A stretch of 64,000 nt of DNA from Heloderma charlesbogerti. Taxonomy: Eukaryota; Chordata; Lepidosauria; Squamata; Helodermatidae. Each line of letters begins with the position of its first letter. Within the stretch, counting starts at the first letter, position 1. Below the pieces are notes generated by a model. The model made no database searches. It saw only the letters and a program-made list of their open reading frames with translations, and had not been told where the DNA came from. The translations under genes and the position numbers were made by a program. Where the stretch lies: assembly GCA_026122225.1 (NCBI GenBank), contig JANEZZ010002240.1:186001-250000 (forward strand). The letters run 5' to 3'. Below are positions 53,271 through 64,000 of this stretch, in pieces.

Positions 53271-53811
53271 GGGAGGTCACACCTAGGTGGTAGAGTGCAT
53301 GTGCTGTCTGCAGGAAGGATTCACTCCATGCACATATGCCTACCCAGACCTTGGGCTCATTGCTGGAGGCTAAGGACTAACCTCTTAGTCCTCATCCTAG
53401 GGAGATTCAGAGTGTGGGTGCTAGGGAGGGGGTCTTCTCAGTGGTAACACCCCCATTATGGAATGCCCTCCCCAGACAGGCTTGCCTGGCACCTATTCTG
53501 CAACTCTTTTCAGTGCCAGGTGAAGATTTTTGAAAAGATTTCCCCAGGCTTTGTAGGGGCTTTTAAAATTTTGAAGGCTTTTAAGGCTCTGAAGGTTTTG
53601 AAAGATTGAAACGTTTTAAGATCTGCTGCTCTTGCAAGACTTTTATTGTCTCGTCTTGGCTGATTTTCTTTATTTTACCTCTGCTGCTGTCTACTTTTAA
53701 GATGCATTTGTACTTTCATTGTTCGGCGATTGAATTCTAATTTTTGACAGAAGCAGCCCAGAGAACTCTGGATACAGGGCAGCATAGAAATGCCACAAAT
53801 AAATACATAGA
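53271..53811 (+). mobile_element. Diverged S2 SINE head and LINE 3' tail (family T)
   Basis: 53274-53345 has a worn tRNA-Ala-like head ('cctaggtggtagagtgcat'). 53395-53811 is a family-T 3' region ('ggtcttctcagtggtaac', 'gcccagagaactctggatac'). Confidence 0.55.
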
Positions 53812-54299
53812 TTAATAGATTGCAAATATCATCAAACACCATTGGCACAGGGAATTTGTAGTTGTTGAGTTTCCGAGTTGGAAGACCTTCCTTGCTATAT
53901 GTTAACTTGCCCTTTATTCTCTGAACCGTGTTCTAAATGTTCTTGTTGCTATTTTAACCCACTTACAGTTGAGTCTTGTTTCAGAAAGGTTAAGTTATCT
54001 ATTGTCTGACACTGATACGCTTATGACCCATAGAATTTCTCTTTATACCTTGGCAGCCTTGAGCATCCGAGAAAAATATATTTTAAGATTAGGAAGTTAA
54101 TTGCTGTAATGATGACTAATGTATTGATATATAAAGGTTTTAAGTTTTAATCTTAAGGTTTTAATTTGGAAATTGAACTCTGTATCCCTGGAATATACCT
54201 ATTATTTCTTGGAAAGTTGCAATGGCCTTTGGCTGAAAGCAAAAGCCTACTGATAGATAGAAGGTCCCATGTATAAATTCCTCACTTCTCCACCTAAAA
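53812..54299. other. Unassigned stretch
   Basis: No feature recognised. Confidence 0.3.
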
Positions 54300-54635
54300 C
54301 AGGGCTGGGTGACATTTTTGTCTTTCGAGGGCTGCATTCATTCTTGGGTAATCTTTCAGGAGTCTCATGTTAGGCAAGGCCAGAGCTAAAAGTGGGTGCG
54401 TCCCCCCTTGTTTCCCTGCTACTCTCTTTTCTCTTTTTCTGCCACCCCATTTTCTCTCCCTCCCTCTTTCTTCCTGCTTCTAGCTAGGAAGAAACTAGGA
54501 AGTCAAGTTTCTTGATTTCCTAGGAAGGAACAGGTCCCATGAAGAGGGCTTTTCAAATTATGTGGAGGGCTGCAGGTCGAGTGCTTTTTGGTTTGGATGC
54601 AGCCTGTGAGAAGGAAGGTGTTTACCCAAGCTATG
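54300..54635 (+). mobile_element. hAT (Charlie-like) non-autonomous element
   Basis: Starts CAGGGCTGGGTGACA and closes near 'gtgtttacccaagctatg', a worn inverse of the same terminus. The target duplication is not clear. Confidence 0.5.
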
Positions 54636-55202
54636 TTTGCAACATAGGAGGAGAATAATCCCTCTCAATTAACAACTTGCTAGAAACATTAGACATAAAA
54701 TTAAAATGTTAATAGCCTAATGTAAAACTATTTTTGTGCAAAGCTAACGGTGACAAGCTGGCTTTAAATACTCAAAAAAGGGTCCCTTCCCATACTGCTT
54801 TTCCTGTCTGCGCTGTTCTCTACTATCCTGCTTTATTTTGGATCTGCCCAATAATAGCAGCTCCTAGGGCCAAATGTTCAAATGCATTAGAATGCTTGAT
54901 TACTTTGTTATACTTACTTAATACATCTTAAGACTGCCAGTCTTTGGAGCTGGAAAACACGCACACCCATAACGCTTTTCTCACCAAAAACATCAGGAAT
55001 GTTCAAAGGACTGCCATAAACAAATATGCTACTTGAATGTGCATGGGCCTTTCTAGATGATGAGTAGCATTAAAAAAGACTCTTGTGCTTGCTTAAACTC
55101 TGCCTGTATGCCTGCTACCCGCTACACAGAATGAGTCCAAAATCCCACCCCCCCAAATCTACTTCTTCCACAGCGCTATTGGCTTAACCCTTGAAACCCC
55201 AG
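54636..55202. other. Unassigned stretch
   Basis: No feature recognised. Confidence 0.3.
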
Positions 55203-55325
55203 GATTCTCCAACCTGGTGCCCCCTCCGCCCGATGTGTTGGACTACAATTCCCATGCCCCGTGCTGGCTGAGGACAATGAGAATTGTAGTGTAACATACC
55301 TGGAAGGCACCAAGTTAGGGCAGGC
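55203..55325. mobile_element. Palindromic MITE (type P)
   Basis: 'tccaacctggtgccccctc' pairs with 'ggaaggcaccaagttaggg' around inner arms 'gttggactacaattcccat' and 'atgagaattgtagtgtaac'. Confidence 0.7.
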
Positions 55326-56244
55326 TACCCTAATTCTTATTTCATCTGAAAGGAAGTCTAAGCGTTAACTAGGTGATGCTACGGGAGATCTCTCTTGGTG
55401 GTTGGATCTCTCATTGTTTCTACCCCCAGCTCTGCCTGGGAAGTTGGATCAGGGCCACGGTGCCAGCAGAGGTAGTTCATCCTTTCTGTGCTCTTTCCTG
55501 ATCTAAATTCCGCCCTCTGAAGCTGCTATTACATACGTGAGGGGAAACACAGAGGTATCTGTATGGGTACTGGTAGAGTTTTTCCCCCTGTGAAGGCAAA
55601 ATAGCAGCTTTGAAGAGTGATTTAGTTTGGGAAACAGTGGCTGGAGGGCCACTTCAGTTCTGAGCCCTGGGCAAAGTGCATTCTGGAGGCCCTCCTCCAC
55701 CTCTGTCAGAGGGCCCTAGCAGGCTTACCTAGAAGTGCTGGTGGCCAAATAGCAACACTTGAGTGGCCGAAGGCCACCACATTCATTTCTGATGATGCTC
55801 CAGGCTGATGCTACAAGAGAGGTATTGTGGGAAGTTAAAATGGCCGCTAGAATCAGCTGCCTGGTGCTGCTCAGAACATTGGGCTGGGAAAACAAAAAGT
55901 TCAAAGGGGACCCAGGCCAGGCATCAGTGGTGGGCTTTGCCAGGAGGCTGGAGCCATGGCAGTGGCCCCAGGATGCCAGGGTCTGATGCCAGCCCTGAAT
56001 GCGGGGGAAAGGGTTGACAGTGACACTTCCCCACAGCTATTGAACAATGGATACCACAGGAGAGATCAAGTGATCCTCTATGAATTCCTTCTTCCTCCCA
56101 GGTTCCATATACCATCAACATCTCTTTGGGTTGACTGAGTTGTGGGAGGATGGAAGGTGACACTTGCAGAAGAATGTGTTCTGCCCTTAGGGGAGGCCAG
56201 CATGACAAGAGTGGGCATTCCTGTGCAGATAGCGCCCCCATTAA
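55326..56244. other. Unassigned stretch
   Basis: Overlapping short frames on both strands have no family motif. Confidence 0.3.
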
Positions 56245-56628
56245 TACTTTATTTCAATATCGCTTTTCTGACACAACGTAAAGTGGTGAATACCACAAAG
56301 CAAAACCAACAATATACCCCCACATGTAAAAATACTGGAATTTCACTTTAAAACAAAATCAATGAAACCAGCAATAACAGCACTCAGAAAAGAAGAAATG
56401 ACCCATTAAAAAGCTTTACCAAAGAGGAGGTTCTTCTTTTCCCTCTTAAATTCTAATAGAACTGGACATCTTTGGGCATCACCTGGAAGGCTGTTCCAGA
56501 CAACAGAAGCAACCACTGAAAAAAGCCCTCCTCCAAATTCTACTCCTGGGAAGGATCTTGGGAGTAGAGCCTCTCCTGATGATCTGGCTGATGGATGTAT
56601 GTGAGAAGAAGGCAGACACATTCCCTCA
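56245..56628 (-). mobile_element. LINE 3' region (family T-like), antisense
   Basis: The minus strand includes the C-terminal remnant (FSVVASVVWNSLPGDAQ) and a UTR toward 56245. Confidence 0.6.
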
Positions 56629-56890
56629 GATTAGAGGCAGTATGGTATAATGGTTAGAGTGTTGGACTGGGAGTTGGGAGATCCGGTTCTAGTCCCCACT
56701 CGGCCATGAAGCTCATTGGGTGACTTTGGGCCAGTCACTGACTCTCAGCCTAACCCACCTCACAGGGTTGTTATGAGAATAAAATGAAGAGGAGGATGAC
56801 CATGTAAGCCACCTTGGGTTCCTTGCAAGAGGGAAAAAAGGCGGTATATAAATGTAACAACAACAACAAATTGTAACAACAACATCAAAA
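56629..56890 (+). mobile_element. tRNA-derived SINE (type S1)
   Basis: The head 'gtatggtataatggttagag' and B-box 'ggttctagtcccc' are followed by the full body and a (CAA)n tail. Confidence 0.88.
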
Positions 56891-57425
56891 GTATGGGTGC
56901 TGGCCATTGAGTGCTTGAAATACTATCAGTTTCTGTGCTGCAAACAGGAGCTGATAGTAATCACTCCTGGAGCCCCTTTAGTAACCTGCACTTACTGATA
57001 ATATGCAGAATCAGTTCTCTCGACCATAGACAGTCAGAAAGACAAATAGGTAGATATGAACAAGCATTTGAGTTGGGAAAGATGGTGATTGCAGTATATG
57101 GTGCATATATTGTGAAAGAAAGCTGCTGTGACCCAAGCATGACCCGGTGTTCCTGCAGACGAAGTGCGCTAATGATTGCCTTCAAGAATTCTCACCTGGG
57201 TGGGCCTTCTGGGAGTTCTCGAGACATCTGCTCAAGGCATCGTTTAAAGAAGGCAAGGTTGCAGCAATCCCTGAGATACGAGCCTAAGGTTGCAGTCCTA
57301 TACACATCGATCAGGGAGTACCATTTTTACTGGGCAACGTGATCTCCAAACTCTGATAGAATATGTAATGAATTTTGGAATCCTGGGAAGGCTAGTGTTT
57401 CAGATGTGGCAATAAATTGTCACAA
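56891..57425. other. Unassigned stretch
   Basis: A 143-codon plus-strand frame (56911-57342) shows no recognisable domain. 57285-57335 resembles half of a short palindromic MITE. Confidence 0.3.
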
Positions 57426-57430
57426 AGAAC

Positions 57431-57503
57431 TGTAAAAACCAAGAGATTTATTGTGGCAGAAGTTTTCATGGCCTAGAGCTCACTTCATCAGATGCACGAA
57501 GTG
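57431..57503 (-). ncRNA. Degenerate hammerhead-ribozyme-like motif with a retroelement-type tail
   Basis: On the minus strand CTGATGA is followed, after about 17 bases with weak stem potential, by GAAAA. These correspond to the two conserved strands of a hammerhead core. An AATAAA-containing tail follows ('ctgccacaataaatctcttg'). The layout resembles widely dispersed amniote repeats that I associate with Penelope-like elements. The stem is worn, so activity is unlikely. Confidence 0.45.
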
Positions 57504-57509
57504 TTAAGA

Positions 57510-57865
57510 AATTCAATCTGTGGCATTTCTCTGTTCTCTTCCTTTATTGTTCGGAAGGATCACCTTGCCCTAAGTTCCATTGCTCCTTCTATTTCTCCTG
57601 TCCAGGCTGTGAGTGGACATGTAACCAAAACAGCACTACCTGTCCACAAGAGGGATCTATCAGCAAAATATTGTTAGGAAAAACAACAAGCTGAAGTGGG
57701 GTGGGGGAACCCAAACAGTCCAATGAGAACTGAGCATGCTCAGTGGCCCGCTGGGAGAAAACTGGAAAACTGGGAGGGGTGAGAATGGAACCAAGTGGCA
57801 GGAATCTTGAACAGGGAGCATTCCACACTGCAACATTTTGTTACAGGTACCACTCATTCTTCTAC
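57510..57865 (+). mobile_element. Repeat R, third copy
   Basis: 'cacaagagggatctatcagc', 'gagaactgagcatgctcagt' and 'gcaacattttgttacaggta' match the copies near 7500/11800 and 17400/18500. Confidence 0.55.
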
Positions 57866-58935
57866 AAGTCTAGTTCATCTGGGTGAATTTCTAAAATTAA
57901 TTCTTGAATTGGAACGGTTTGCTTCAGCATTCATTTCCTTTGCATGCCCCGCCCCCACAAATTACTGGTGTATGCTGCAAAAAACAAAACAAAACACCAT
58001 TCTTGGTATGCTTTTATATATGATTGCATTAATGTACCACTCCATGGTGTTTTACCAATGTACACATGCACATTCGTAAAATACAGCCCCCCCCCAACCA
58101 ATGCAATTACACGTCACATCAATACCACTTTTTTGCTGTGTTTTGTCGCTGGCATAACAGTAATGTAAAGGAGTGGGAAGACACAATGAACTGGAAATCT
58201 GGAAAACATTCAGGAATAACACCCCCACCTGTCTTGAGCAATGAACATCTCCTAATGCAGCAGTTCCGCTTCAGAAATCAGGCAATCTGGAGCTCCAAAA
58301 TCCAGGGAGAAATTTGGATTAGGAGCATTTTGGAAGCATCCCGAAAGCAAAGCTCAAATACATACAAGGGAAGCGCAGTGACTCTTTGGAATGACCATCA
58401 TTGTCACACAATCTTTCTAGCTTTACTAAGAAGCTCAAATAGTACACGTCATTTAAACATGAAAATGTGCTTTCTGGATTGGGGTAGAAATAAAGATATG
58501 ATGCCATGAAGGATCTACAAAATGTGGCCCACTCACTTGCTTTGCTCATGACTATATTGGGAGCTCTCTGTTTGCTTCCAGCCTGCAATGGTGCAGCAAG
58601 GGACGTACCATGGGGACAAAGTGCAGGGCCCCATAGTCCAGCCCCACCCTCCAAATGACCACCCAGAGAGTGCAGGTGATGGAGGCATAAGGGCAGCAGA
58701 AACAAATTCCCTTTTATTCATATTGTCATGGTGGTGCTATGATTTAAGTGAGTTTAAAATGCAAAACTGCACATGCTGAGAGGCTGGTGTGTTTTGTTTT
58801 TTTTAAAATCAGGGCTGGCAAACTGTTCTGTTGTTTTTCTAACATATCAAGAAGAAGAAGAGAAGTGTTACTTGTGTGCTACACAACTGAAATAATATAG
58901 ATGGATGTCTAAAGCTCCCCCTCCCCTGATCATTA
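57866..58935. other. Unassigned stretch
   Basis: A 147-codon frame (58066-58509) and a minus frame (58319-58705) overlap and have no recognised motif. Confidence 0.3.
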
Positions 58936-58936
58936 A

Positions 58937-59054
58937 AGATGTAATCCTATGCATGTTTAGACAGAAAAAGGACTACAACTCCAGCATGGCTGGCTGGGGC
59001 ATGCTGGGAGTTGTAAGCCTGTTTTTCTTTCTAAACATGCATAGGATTGTGCCC
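58937..59054. mobile_element. Short palindromic MITE (118 bp)
   Basis: The arms 'atcctatgcatgtttag' and 'ctaaacatgcataggat' are separated by a second palindrome around 'ggctggctggggc'. Confidence 0.7.
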
Positions 59055-59162
59055 TAGGTTCAGGATCTAAAAGTACCTAGCTACATCACTGCCAGCCTGA
59101 CTTTCCACATGTTTACTTGGAACCATGCACTACTGAATTCAGGGGGATTTTCAATGCACAAA

Positions 59163-60116
59163 TAGGGATGTGCTAGGGGATTCACAATAAGACAATACAT
59201 TTGATGACAGATAATTCAATTCATTTGCACTCCCTGAAGCTTTTCTTCTAATTTTGCTACAGTGACAAGGGTTTAATTTTCACTGAAATCTCTCATTCTA
59301 TAAAACCCTTTTTGTTTCCACCTTGCATACAAGTATGACAAAATTTGAAGATATATTGGAACATAAGGTCAATACAAAAAGATTAGTGTCTTAAAAAATG
59401 TTCACATCTAATTGAAATAGACACAGATACGTTGGGTGAATTGATAATAATGTGGGAAGATGATACTGGGATAACAATAGAGCAAAACGTCTGGGAGAAA
59501 TTATGGATGACTCAATCAAATAAAACTGTATCAATAATCCTTAGGGAGAATTCATTAAAATTGTTACACCGATGGCATAGTACATCAGTGTATCTGGAAA
59601 GAATAGCAAACACAAATAATACAAAATGTTGGAGGAACTGTAATCAGCAAGGTTTATATATTGCTATGTGGTGGTTGTGACCTGTTGTGTTTTGAAACAT
59701 GGTATTGTCAGGAATGTCAAATATTACACATTACTCTATATATTTTACATAAGCATTGGCTTTATTAATGATATGAGAAGAACAAAATGCAAAGGTGACA
59801 TTTAAGGAATTCATCGTGTTCATGCTGATAGCAATTTGCAGGGTAATAGCTAAAAGTTGAAAAACTGTAGAACTTCTAACACTGAAATCTTGGTACACGG
59901 AATTTAGGCAAATAGCAATGGCAGAAAAATGGACTTATCAATGGAAATTAACTAAAGGCAAAATCAAAATATATGTTTTTTTTAAATCAGGTATCGCATG
60001 ATCTTATTGTATGTACAAATCAGGGACATACTCAGCCATTCCTAGGATTGTGGAAAAAGAGACAATGGGTTGCATCTGCATTAGAAAGAAGACTCTGAAT
60101 TCTAAGGCTTCTGATA
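59163..60116. other. TAGGGATG hAT-like end, then unassigned stretch
   Basis: 59163 begins TAGGGATGTGC, like other AT-rich hAT ends in this window, but no partner terminus is found. 59300-60116 is AT-rich and unassigned. Confidence 0.4.
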
Positions 60117-60124
60117 TCCTATGC

Positions 60125-60345
60125 CAGTGGAGGCTGGTGGCTCCCATGTTAGTGGGGCAGTGAATCTGCTCTGGGGTTCACTCCAAAACCAGCCAGCCCT
60201 CTAAAGGAGCTATTCAAAGTGCTGAACTCTACCCCCAAATGGGTTCAGCACCTTGGATAGCTCCGTTAGAGTTCTGACTGATTCTGACTGAAACACAGAG
60301 AGGATCCACAGCCCCACTGACACTGAAGCCACCGGCCTCGACTGT
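60125..60345. mobile_element. Palindromic hAT MITE, intact (221 bp)
   Basis: Nearly complete inverted-repeat structure with ends CAGTGGAGGCTGGTGGCT and the inverse of CAGTCGAGGCCGGTGGCT. A perfect 8-bp duplication, tcctatgc, lies at 60117-60124 and 60346-60353. It serves as reference for the split copy at 7928. Confidence 0.9.
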
Positions 60346-60394
60346 CCTATGCCCTGCTAACAGGGCAGGAGGAGCAACAGAGGCAATCTGAAGC

Positions 60395-60446
60395 CCAGAA
60401 AGCTTCAGCTATTGGGTGGTATAGAAATGTAATGAATAAATACATT
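60395..60446 (+). mobile_element. LINE 3' tail stub (family T)
   Basis: 'agaaagcttcagctattggg' and AATGAATAAATA only. Confidence 0.65.
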
Positions 60447-60786
60447 CTTGCCTTTCTGTCTTCCTTTTGTTTGATTTTCCTCAAGATGGGCCTCTGAGCC
60501 AGGGGGTGTGCTGGGACGAGAAAGGCCAAAGGATTTTTTGTACCCTGGCCTCTCTTCTCTCTTCCCTGCCCAATGGAACACACCTTTCATACTGCTATGA
60601 GGTCCTCTGAGGCTGCTTTTGCAACCTCAGGAAGCAGGCATTGCAGTTCTTTTTATAGCTTGGAGGCCTGGGTGAGATTGGATTGTGGGGAGGGGGCTCC
60701 TGAAGTCGCAGCAGTGTCTATGGCTTCAGGACAGTGAATTTGCAAAATCCTAGGGTTCCTGGGACATTCTCCAGGGACCACAGGAT

Positions 60787-60790
<4 letters not shown>
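60447..60790. other. Unassigned stretch
   Basis: No feature recognised. Confidence 0.3.

Positions 60791-60836
<46 letters not shown>
60791..60836. repeat. (CT)n microsatellite
   Basis: About 23 uninterrupted CT units. A second tract, (GTAT)n/(TTTA)n, lies at 60976-61009. Confidence 0.95.
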
Positions 60837-60840
<4 letters not shown>

Positions 60841-61042
60841 TTATTATGAAGAACCATCATGAAAACCTCTAAGAAGCCAATGGATTCCACTGATGTGTTT
60901 GTCTGTAAAGTGAAGAGAGAAAATGTTAAATGTATTAATTACCCTCTGTCAACAATTGGATTGAAATTCAATGTAGGTATGTATGTATGTATGTATTTAT
61001 TTATTTATTTGTCACTGAATTTTTTAAAAAACAAACACAAAT

Positions 61043-61453
61043 TGGGATGTGCAAATCAACAGAACTCAAGCTTGTTCTCCAAATCCCACCCTGAATCATG
61101 TTCATATTAGATTCTGAACCCTGGTTTGTTTTTTTGTTTTTTTCTTTCTTCCCATGCACATTTCCTGAAATGTGCGCATTAACTGTGTGCATTTTTAAAT
61201 GTATGCATTTTCTCCCATTGATTAAATTATGTTTGTGTGCATTTTTCCAAAAGTGAACATTTTTCAAAAGTGCGTATTTTTTCATGCGCATGATTGAATG
61301 CAGATTTGGTCACATGAAATGCAACACAAGCTCGGAAATGTACGGACTTCGACTGCAGATTACAGTCGGTCTGTGTTCAGTTCTCGGAGGTGCGAATTGG
61401 GTAAATTCTGGTAAGAAACATACCGAAACAATTTTCTCGTACATTCCTGCTTA
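61043..61453 (+). mobile_element. hAT-like AT-rich element
   Basis: Starts TGGGATGTGCAAATC and ends near the inverse of AGGAATGTACGAG. Its interior of 'gtgtgcatttt' phrases matches 5874-6150. No target duplication was found. Confidence 0.6.
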
Positions 61454-62812
61454 CATGTAAGTATGCTGAATTCAGTGGGATTTTCAGTTTACAAGTAAGA
61501 TTGCACAGGACTGCAGCCACAGTGTATCTATTTTCCTTTGCCAAATGTTGGAGGGTCTGTGTTTAGGGTTGATCCACCTCCAAGGCAAAGCTTCAGCTGG
61601 AGAGTTTTGTTACTTGAGAAGCTTCCCCTGCTTAAACCTTATTAAAAGACCATCCCAATTAACAAAGCAGCTGTGTTGAGGATTACAGAAACAGCCCCAG
61701 ACTTCTGAATGGGTTTGTCTAGCAATAAACCGCCCATTAGCCGTGCAAAGATTTTCACCTCTGTTCATACCATGTTCTTCTAGACTACTTATGGTACACA
61801 AGGTTCTATTTTATGAAGTTCAGTTAAATTGGTCTGTGACCTTTTCAAGATTAGGATTAGCACATGTGGGGAATTTCCTTTGGCGTATTTTTGCTCCAGC
61901 AACCGTGTTTGTGGAATGCACACTATGGACCTGGAGGAATGAAATCTATCTTGAGAAAGGTTCTTTATTCATAGAATGCAAGCCTGTACATTACATTTGC
62001 ATAACGGAATATTGGAGAAAACAAAAGAATGTCATTGATAAGACTTTTACTACATAAATCAGCAAATGGTATAGAACTGAGAGATGCAGGGCTGGTGCAA
62101 TATGTCACACCATCTGAGATGGGAAGACCCCCCCCCCGCCTTTTAAATTTTCTCCTGCTGTATGATTATTATTATTAGCAGCACCAAGGCAGGTGATCTC
62201 ACCCTTCAATACCTCACTCTGAGGGGTCCTTCCTCAGTGTGAAGTACTGTGGGTGAGGTGGCCACAGAGACCCACTGTGGTGCTGTCACTCTGTTGTAAA
62301 GTAACTTTAAAATAACTTCAAACAATATTTGCTGCTTTTGTGCCACTGCCACCTCACCCACAATGCCTCGCTGTTAGGAAGGACCCCTTAGAACAAGGCA
62401 TAGGGTGGCTGCTCTGGAGAGCCCCACCAGTCGCTTTCCTGCCGTGGTAAATGCCATGACAGCAAGTGGCGGTAGTGTTCCAGGGTAGGCATGCAGGGGT
62501 CATGGCAGTAGTGGCAGCCACAGCCAGCTGGGGAAATGAGGTCATGGCACCAATGGGCAGCCCTCTGAGTGGCTGACAGGGAGTGATCCCAATCTGTCAT
62601 CTGACCCACATGGCTCTCTGTGGCTCATGGGAAGTTTGACCCTGAAGAGTGGTCATCTTATTTTTCCATTGAGGTCCTGTATCTAAAACAGGGGTGAGGA
62701 GGCACGAACAGAAAATAATAGGATTTTTACTAGGTTCAGTTTCCTACTCTTTGGTGAGAACAACACTTTGTGCTAGTTGTGGGAAGGGGGGCAGGGATAT
62801 TTGTAAGTGGCT
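61454..62812. other. Mostly unassigned stretch
   Basis: 61454-61525 looks like a short palindromic MITE ('cttacatgtaagtatgctga'). 61540-62070 is repeat-poor with conserved-noncoding character by eye. 62085-62700 includes a C run, short frames and no recognised family. Confidence 0.35.
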
Positions 62813-62824
62813 AACAGTTGTTCA

Positions 62825-63362
62825 AGATGTTTACTTCTTGGGAGGAGAGCAATGACAAATCTTGATAAAATAGTTAAGAGCAGAGACATCACACTGACAA
62901 CAAAGGTCCGCATAGTTCAAGCAATGGTATTCCCCGTAGTAACCTATGGCTGCGAGAGCTGGACCATAAGGAAGGCTGAGCAAAGGAAGAGAGATGCTTT
63001 TGAACTGTGGTGCTGGAGGAAAATTCTGAGAGTGCCTTGGACTGCAAGAAGATCAATCCAGTCCATACTCCAGGAAAGAAAGCCAGACTGCTCACTTGAG
63101 GGAATGATATTACAGGCAAAACTGAAGTACTTTGGCCACATAATGAGAAGACAGGATACTCTGGAGAAGATGCTGATGCTAGGGAAAGTGGAAGGCAAAA
63201 GAAAGAGGGGCCGACCAAGGGCAAGATGGATGGATGATATTCTGGAGGTGATGGACTCGACCTTGGGGGAGCTGGGGGTGGCAATGGCCGACAGGACGCT
63301 CTGGCGTTGGCTGGTCCATGAAGCCACGTAGAGTCGGAAACGACTGAATGAATAAACAACAA
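62825..63362 (+). mobile_element. BovB (RTE) LINE, 5'-truncated, second subfamily
   Basis: Encodes the BovB C-terminal end (WTIRKAEQRKRDAFELWCWR, KVEGKRKRGRPRARWMDDIL) in one open frame to 63331 and ends near 'cgactgaatgaataaacaac'. The 12-bp duplication aacagttgttca/aacagtcgttca (62813-62824 and 63363-63374) has one mismatch. The protein end (GELGVAMADRTLWRWLVHEA) differs clearly from the copy at 6280. Confidence 0.9.
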
Positions 63363-63374
63363 AACAGTCGTTCA

Positions 63375-63620
63375 GCTTGGAGCCTAGTGGCTAAGAGACT
63401 GACCTATGAATCAGGAAGTCCTTGGTTTGAAACTTGCCTTTGCCATGAGCAACCTGGGTGGCCTTAGGAAGCAACTTCTTCTTAGCCTCAGTCGCCCCAT
63501 CTGAAAAATGGGGGTTAATAATACTGAACCTACCTTGCAAGGTGATTGTAGCGATGACAGCTAGATACTGTCCATGACACACCTTGAACACTTGAAAGCC
63601 CTATATGAACATTAAGTATA
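63375..63620 (+). mobile_element. CORE-SINE/MIR-like SINE
   Basis: A tRNA-like head ('gcctagtggctaagagac', 'cttggtttgaaacttgcc'), a core region ('ctcagtcgccccatctgaa', 'aaatgggggttaataatact') and a trailing part follow the MIR order closely. Old and diverged. Confidence 0.75.
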
Positions 63621-64000
63621 ACAGTACCTCCCTATCCTCTTAGATGAGCTGGTGAGGTTCTGATGACATTATGCCTTTTTCAAGGTATGAATGCTATGTA
63701 GCTTCTGTCTTTTACAGATAGCATGTTTTAATGGATTCGTTTTGTATAGGATTTTAATATTAGAATTTAATATTGTCATCCATTTTTTAATTTGCTTCTT
63801 TTCTTGTAAGTCACCTTCTGTACTGCTAAGTAGAAGAGCAGCTAATTAATTTATAAATGCATACATCAGAATGTAATACATCATGGCAAGGCACATGTCA
63901 TGTATAGCTGCCGGTGTTGCATGTACATGTTATTCAAACTATGATTACAGTCAAGAGCACTGTTTTGAGCTTTTATCACATGGTGGTTTTCTGGCAATAT
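63621..64000. other. Unassigned stretch
   Basis: AT-rich, with a LINE-tail-like 'aagtcaccttctgtactgct' near 63808. Nothing firm. Confidence 0.3.

Noticed and set aside
60791..60836. (CT)n tract as a functional GAGA-type element
   Set aside because: An ordinary uninterrupted microsatellite with no other promoter signs nearby.

Overview
The window reads as nuclear DNA of a squamate reptile, most likely a lizard. No complete host protein-coding gene can be supported. The basis is the repeat mix: near full-length BovB (RTE) LINEs, CR1 and L2-like LINEs, several tRNA-derived SINE types (tRNA-Ala-like, a 'gtggtgtagtggttagag' type, and one resembling the Sauria-SINE type), a CORE/MIR-like SINE, and many hAT-type non-autonomous DNA transposons. 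Family names come from sequence features remembered from the literature, not from a database search. Apart from degraded LINE reverse transcriptases, open reading frames are short and look incidental.

The most unusual content is a family of roughly 0.8-1.0 kb non-autonomous elements, called type 1 here, in four copies: A (1-426, cut by the window edge), B (753-1725), C (12682-13460, inverted) and D (41122-42122). The ends read TAGGGRTG and are bounded by 8-bp target duplications (perfect for D, 7/8 for B and C), which points to the hAT superfamily. Inside B and D the core is one large imperfect inverted repeat, and each arm is itself a chain of 24-45 nt near-perfect palindromes built on TACGTA and on AAATGGCGGC. 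Each end also has a CpG-rich block ending in a splice-donor-like GTAAG pointing outward. In all four copies one end has an ATG followed by an uninterrupted frame to that donor. Part 2 treats this as the best candidate for an undescribed system.

Layout. 1-1.75 kb: type 1 copies A and B. 1.9-7.4 kb: L2-like LINE, SINE, hAT and truncated BovB fragments. 7.4-11.9 kb: a multi-layer nest ending in a 3.26-kb BovB. 12.6-13.5 kb: copy C inside a small palindromic hAT. 13.8-20.5 kb: SINEs, a 5S rRNA-like fragment joined to a CR1 tail, and LINE pieces. 20.9-23.8 kb: a 2.6-kb CR1 inside another DNA element. 24.5-26.8 kb: few repeats. 26.8-29.3 kb: three hAT elements (type 2) in 2.5 kb. 31.6-33.4 kb: a hAT-like element carrying an inverted-repeat retroelement that may be Penelope-like. 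39.4-42.3 kb: an L2-like LINE split by a CR1 with a 461-codon open frame and by copy D. 42.3-48 kb: mostly single-copy-looking sequence with conserved-noncoding character. 48-64 kb: scattered hAT, Harbinger-like, LINE and SINE copies, ending in a second BovB subfamily and a MIR-like SINE.

Nothing here works as an operon or pathway. The relationships are those of insertion order, which the target-site duplications let one read directly.
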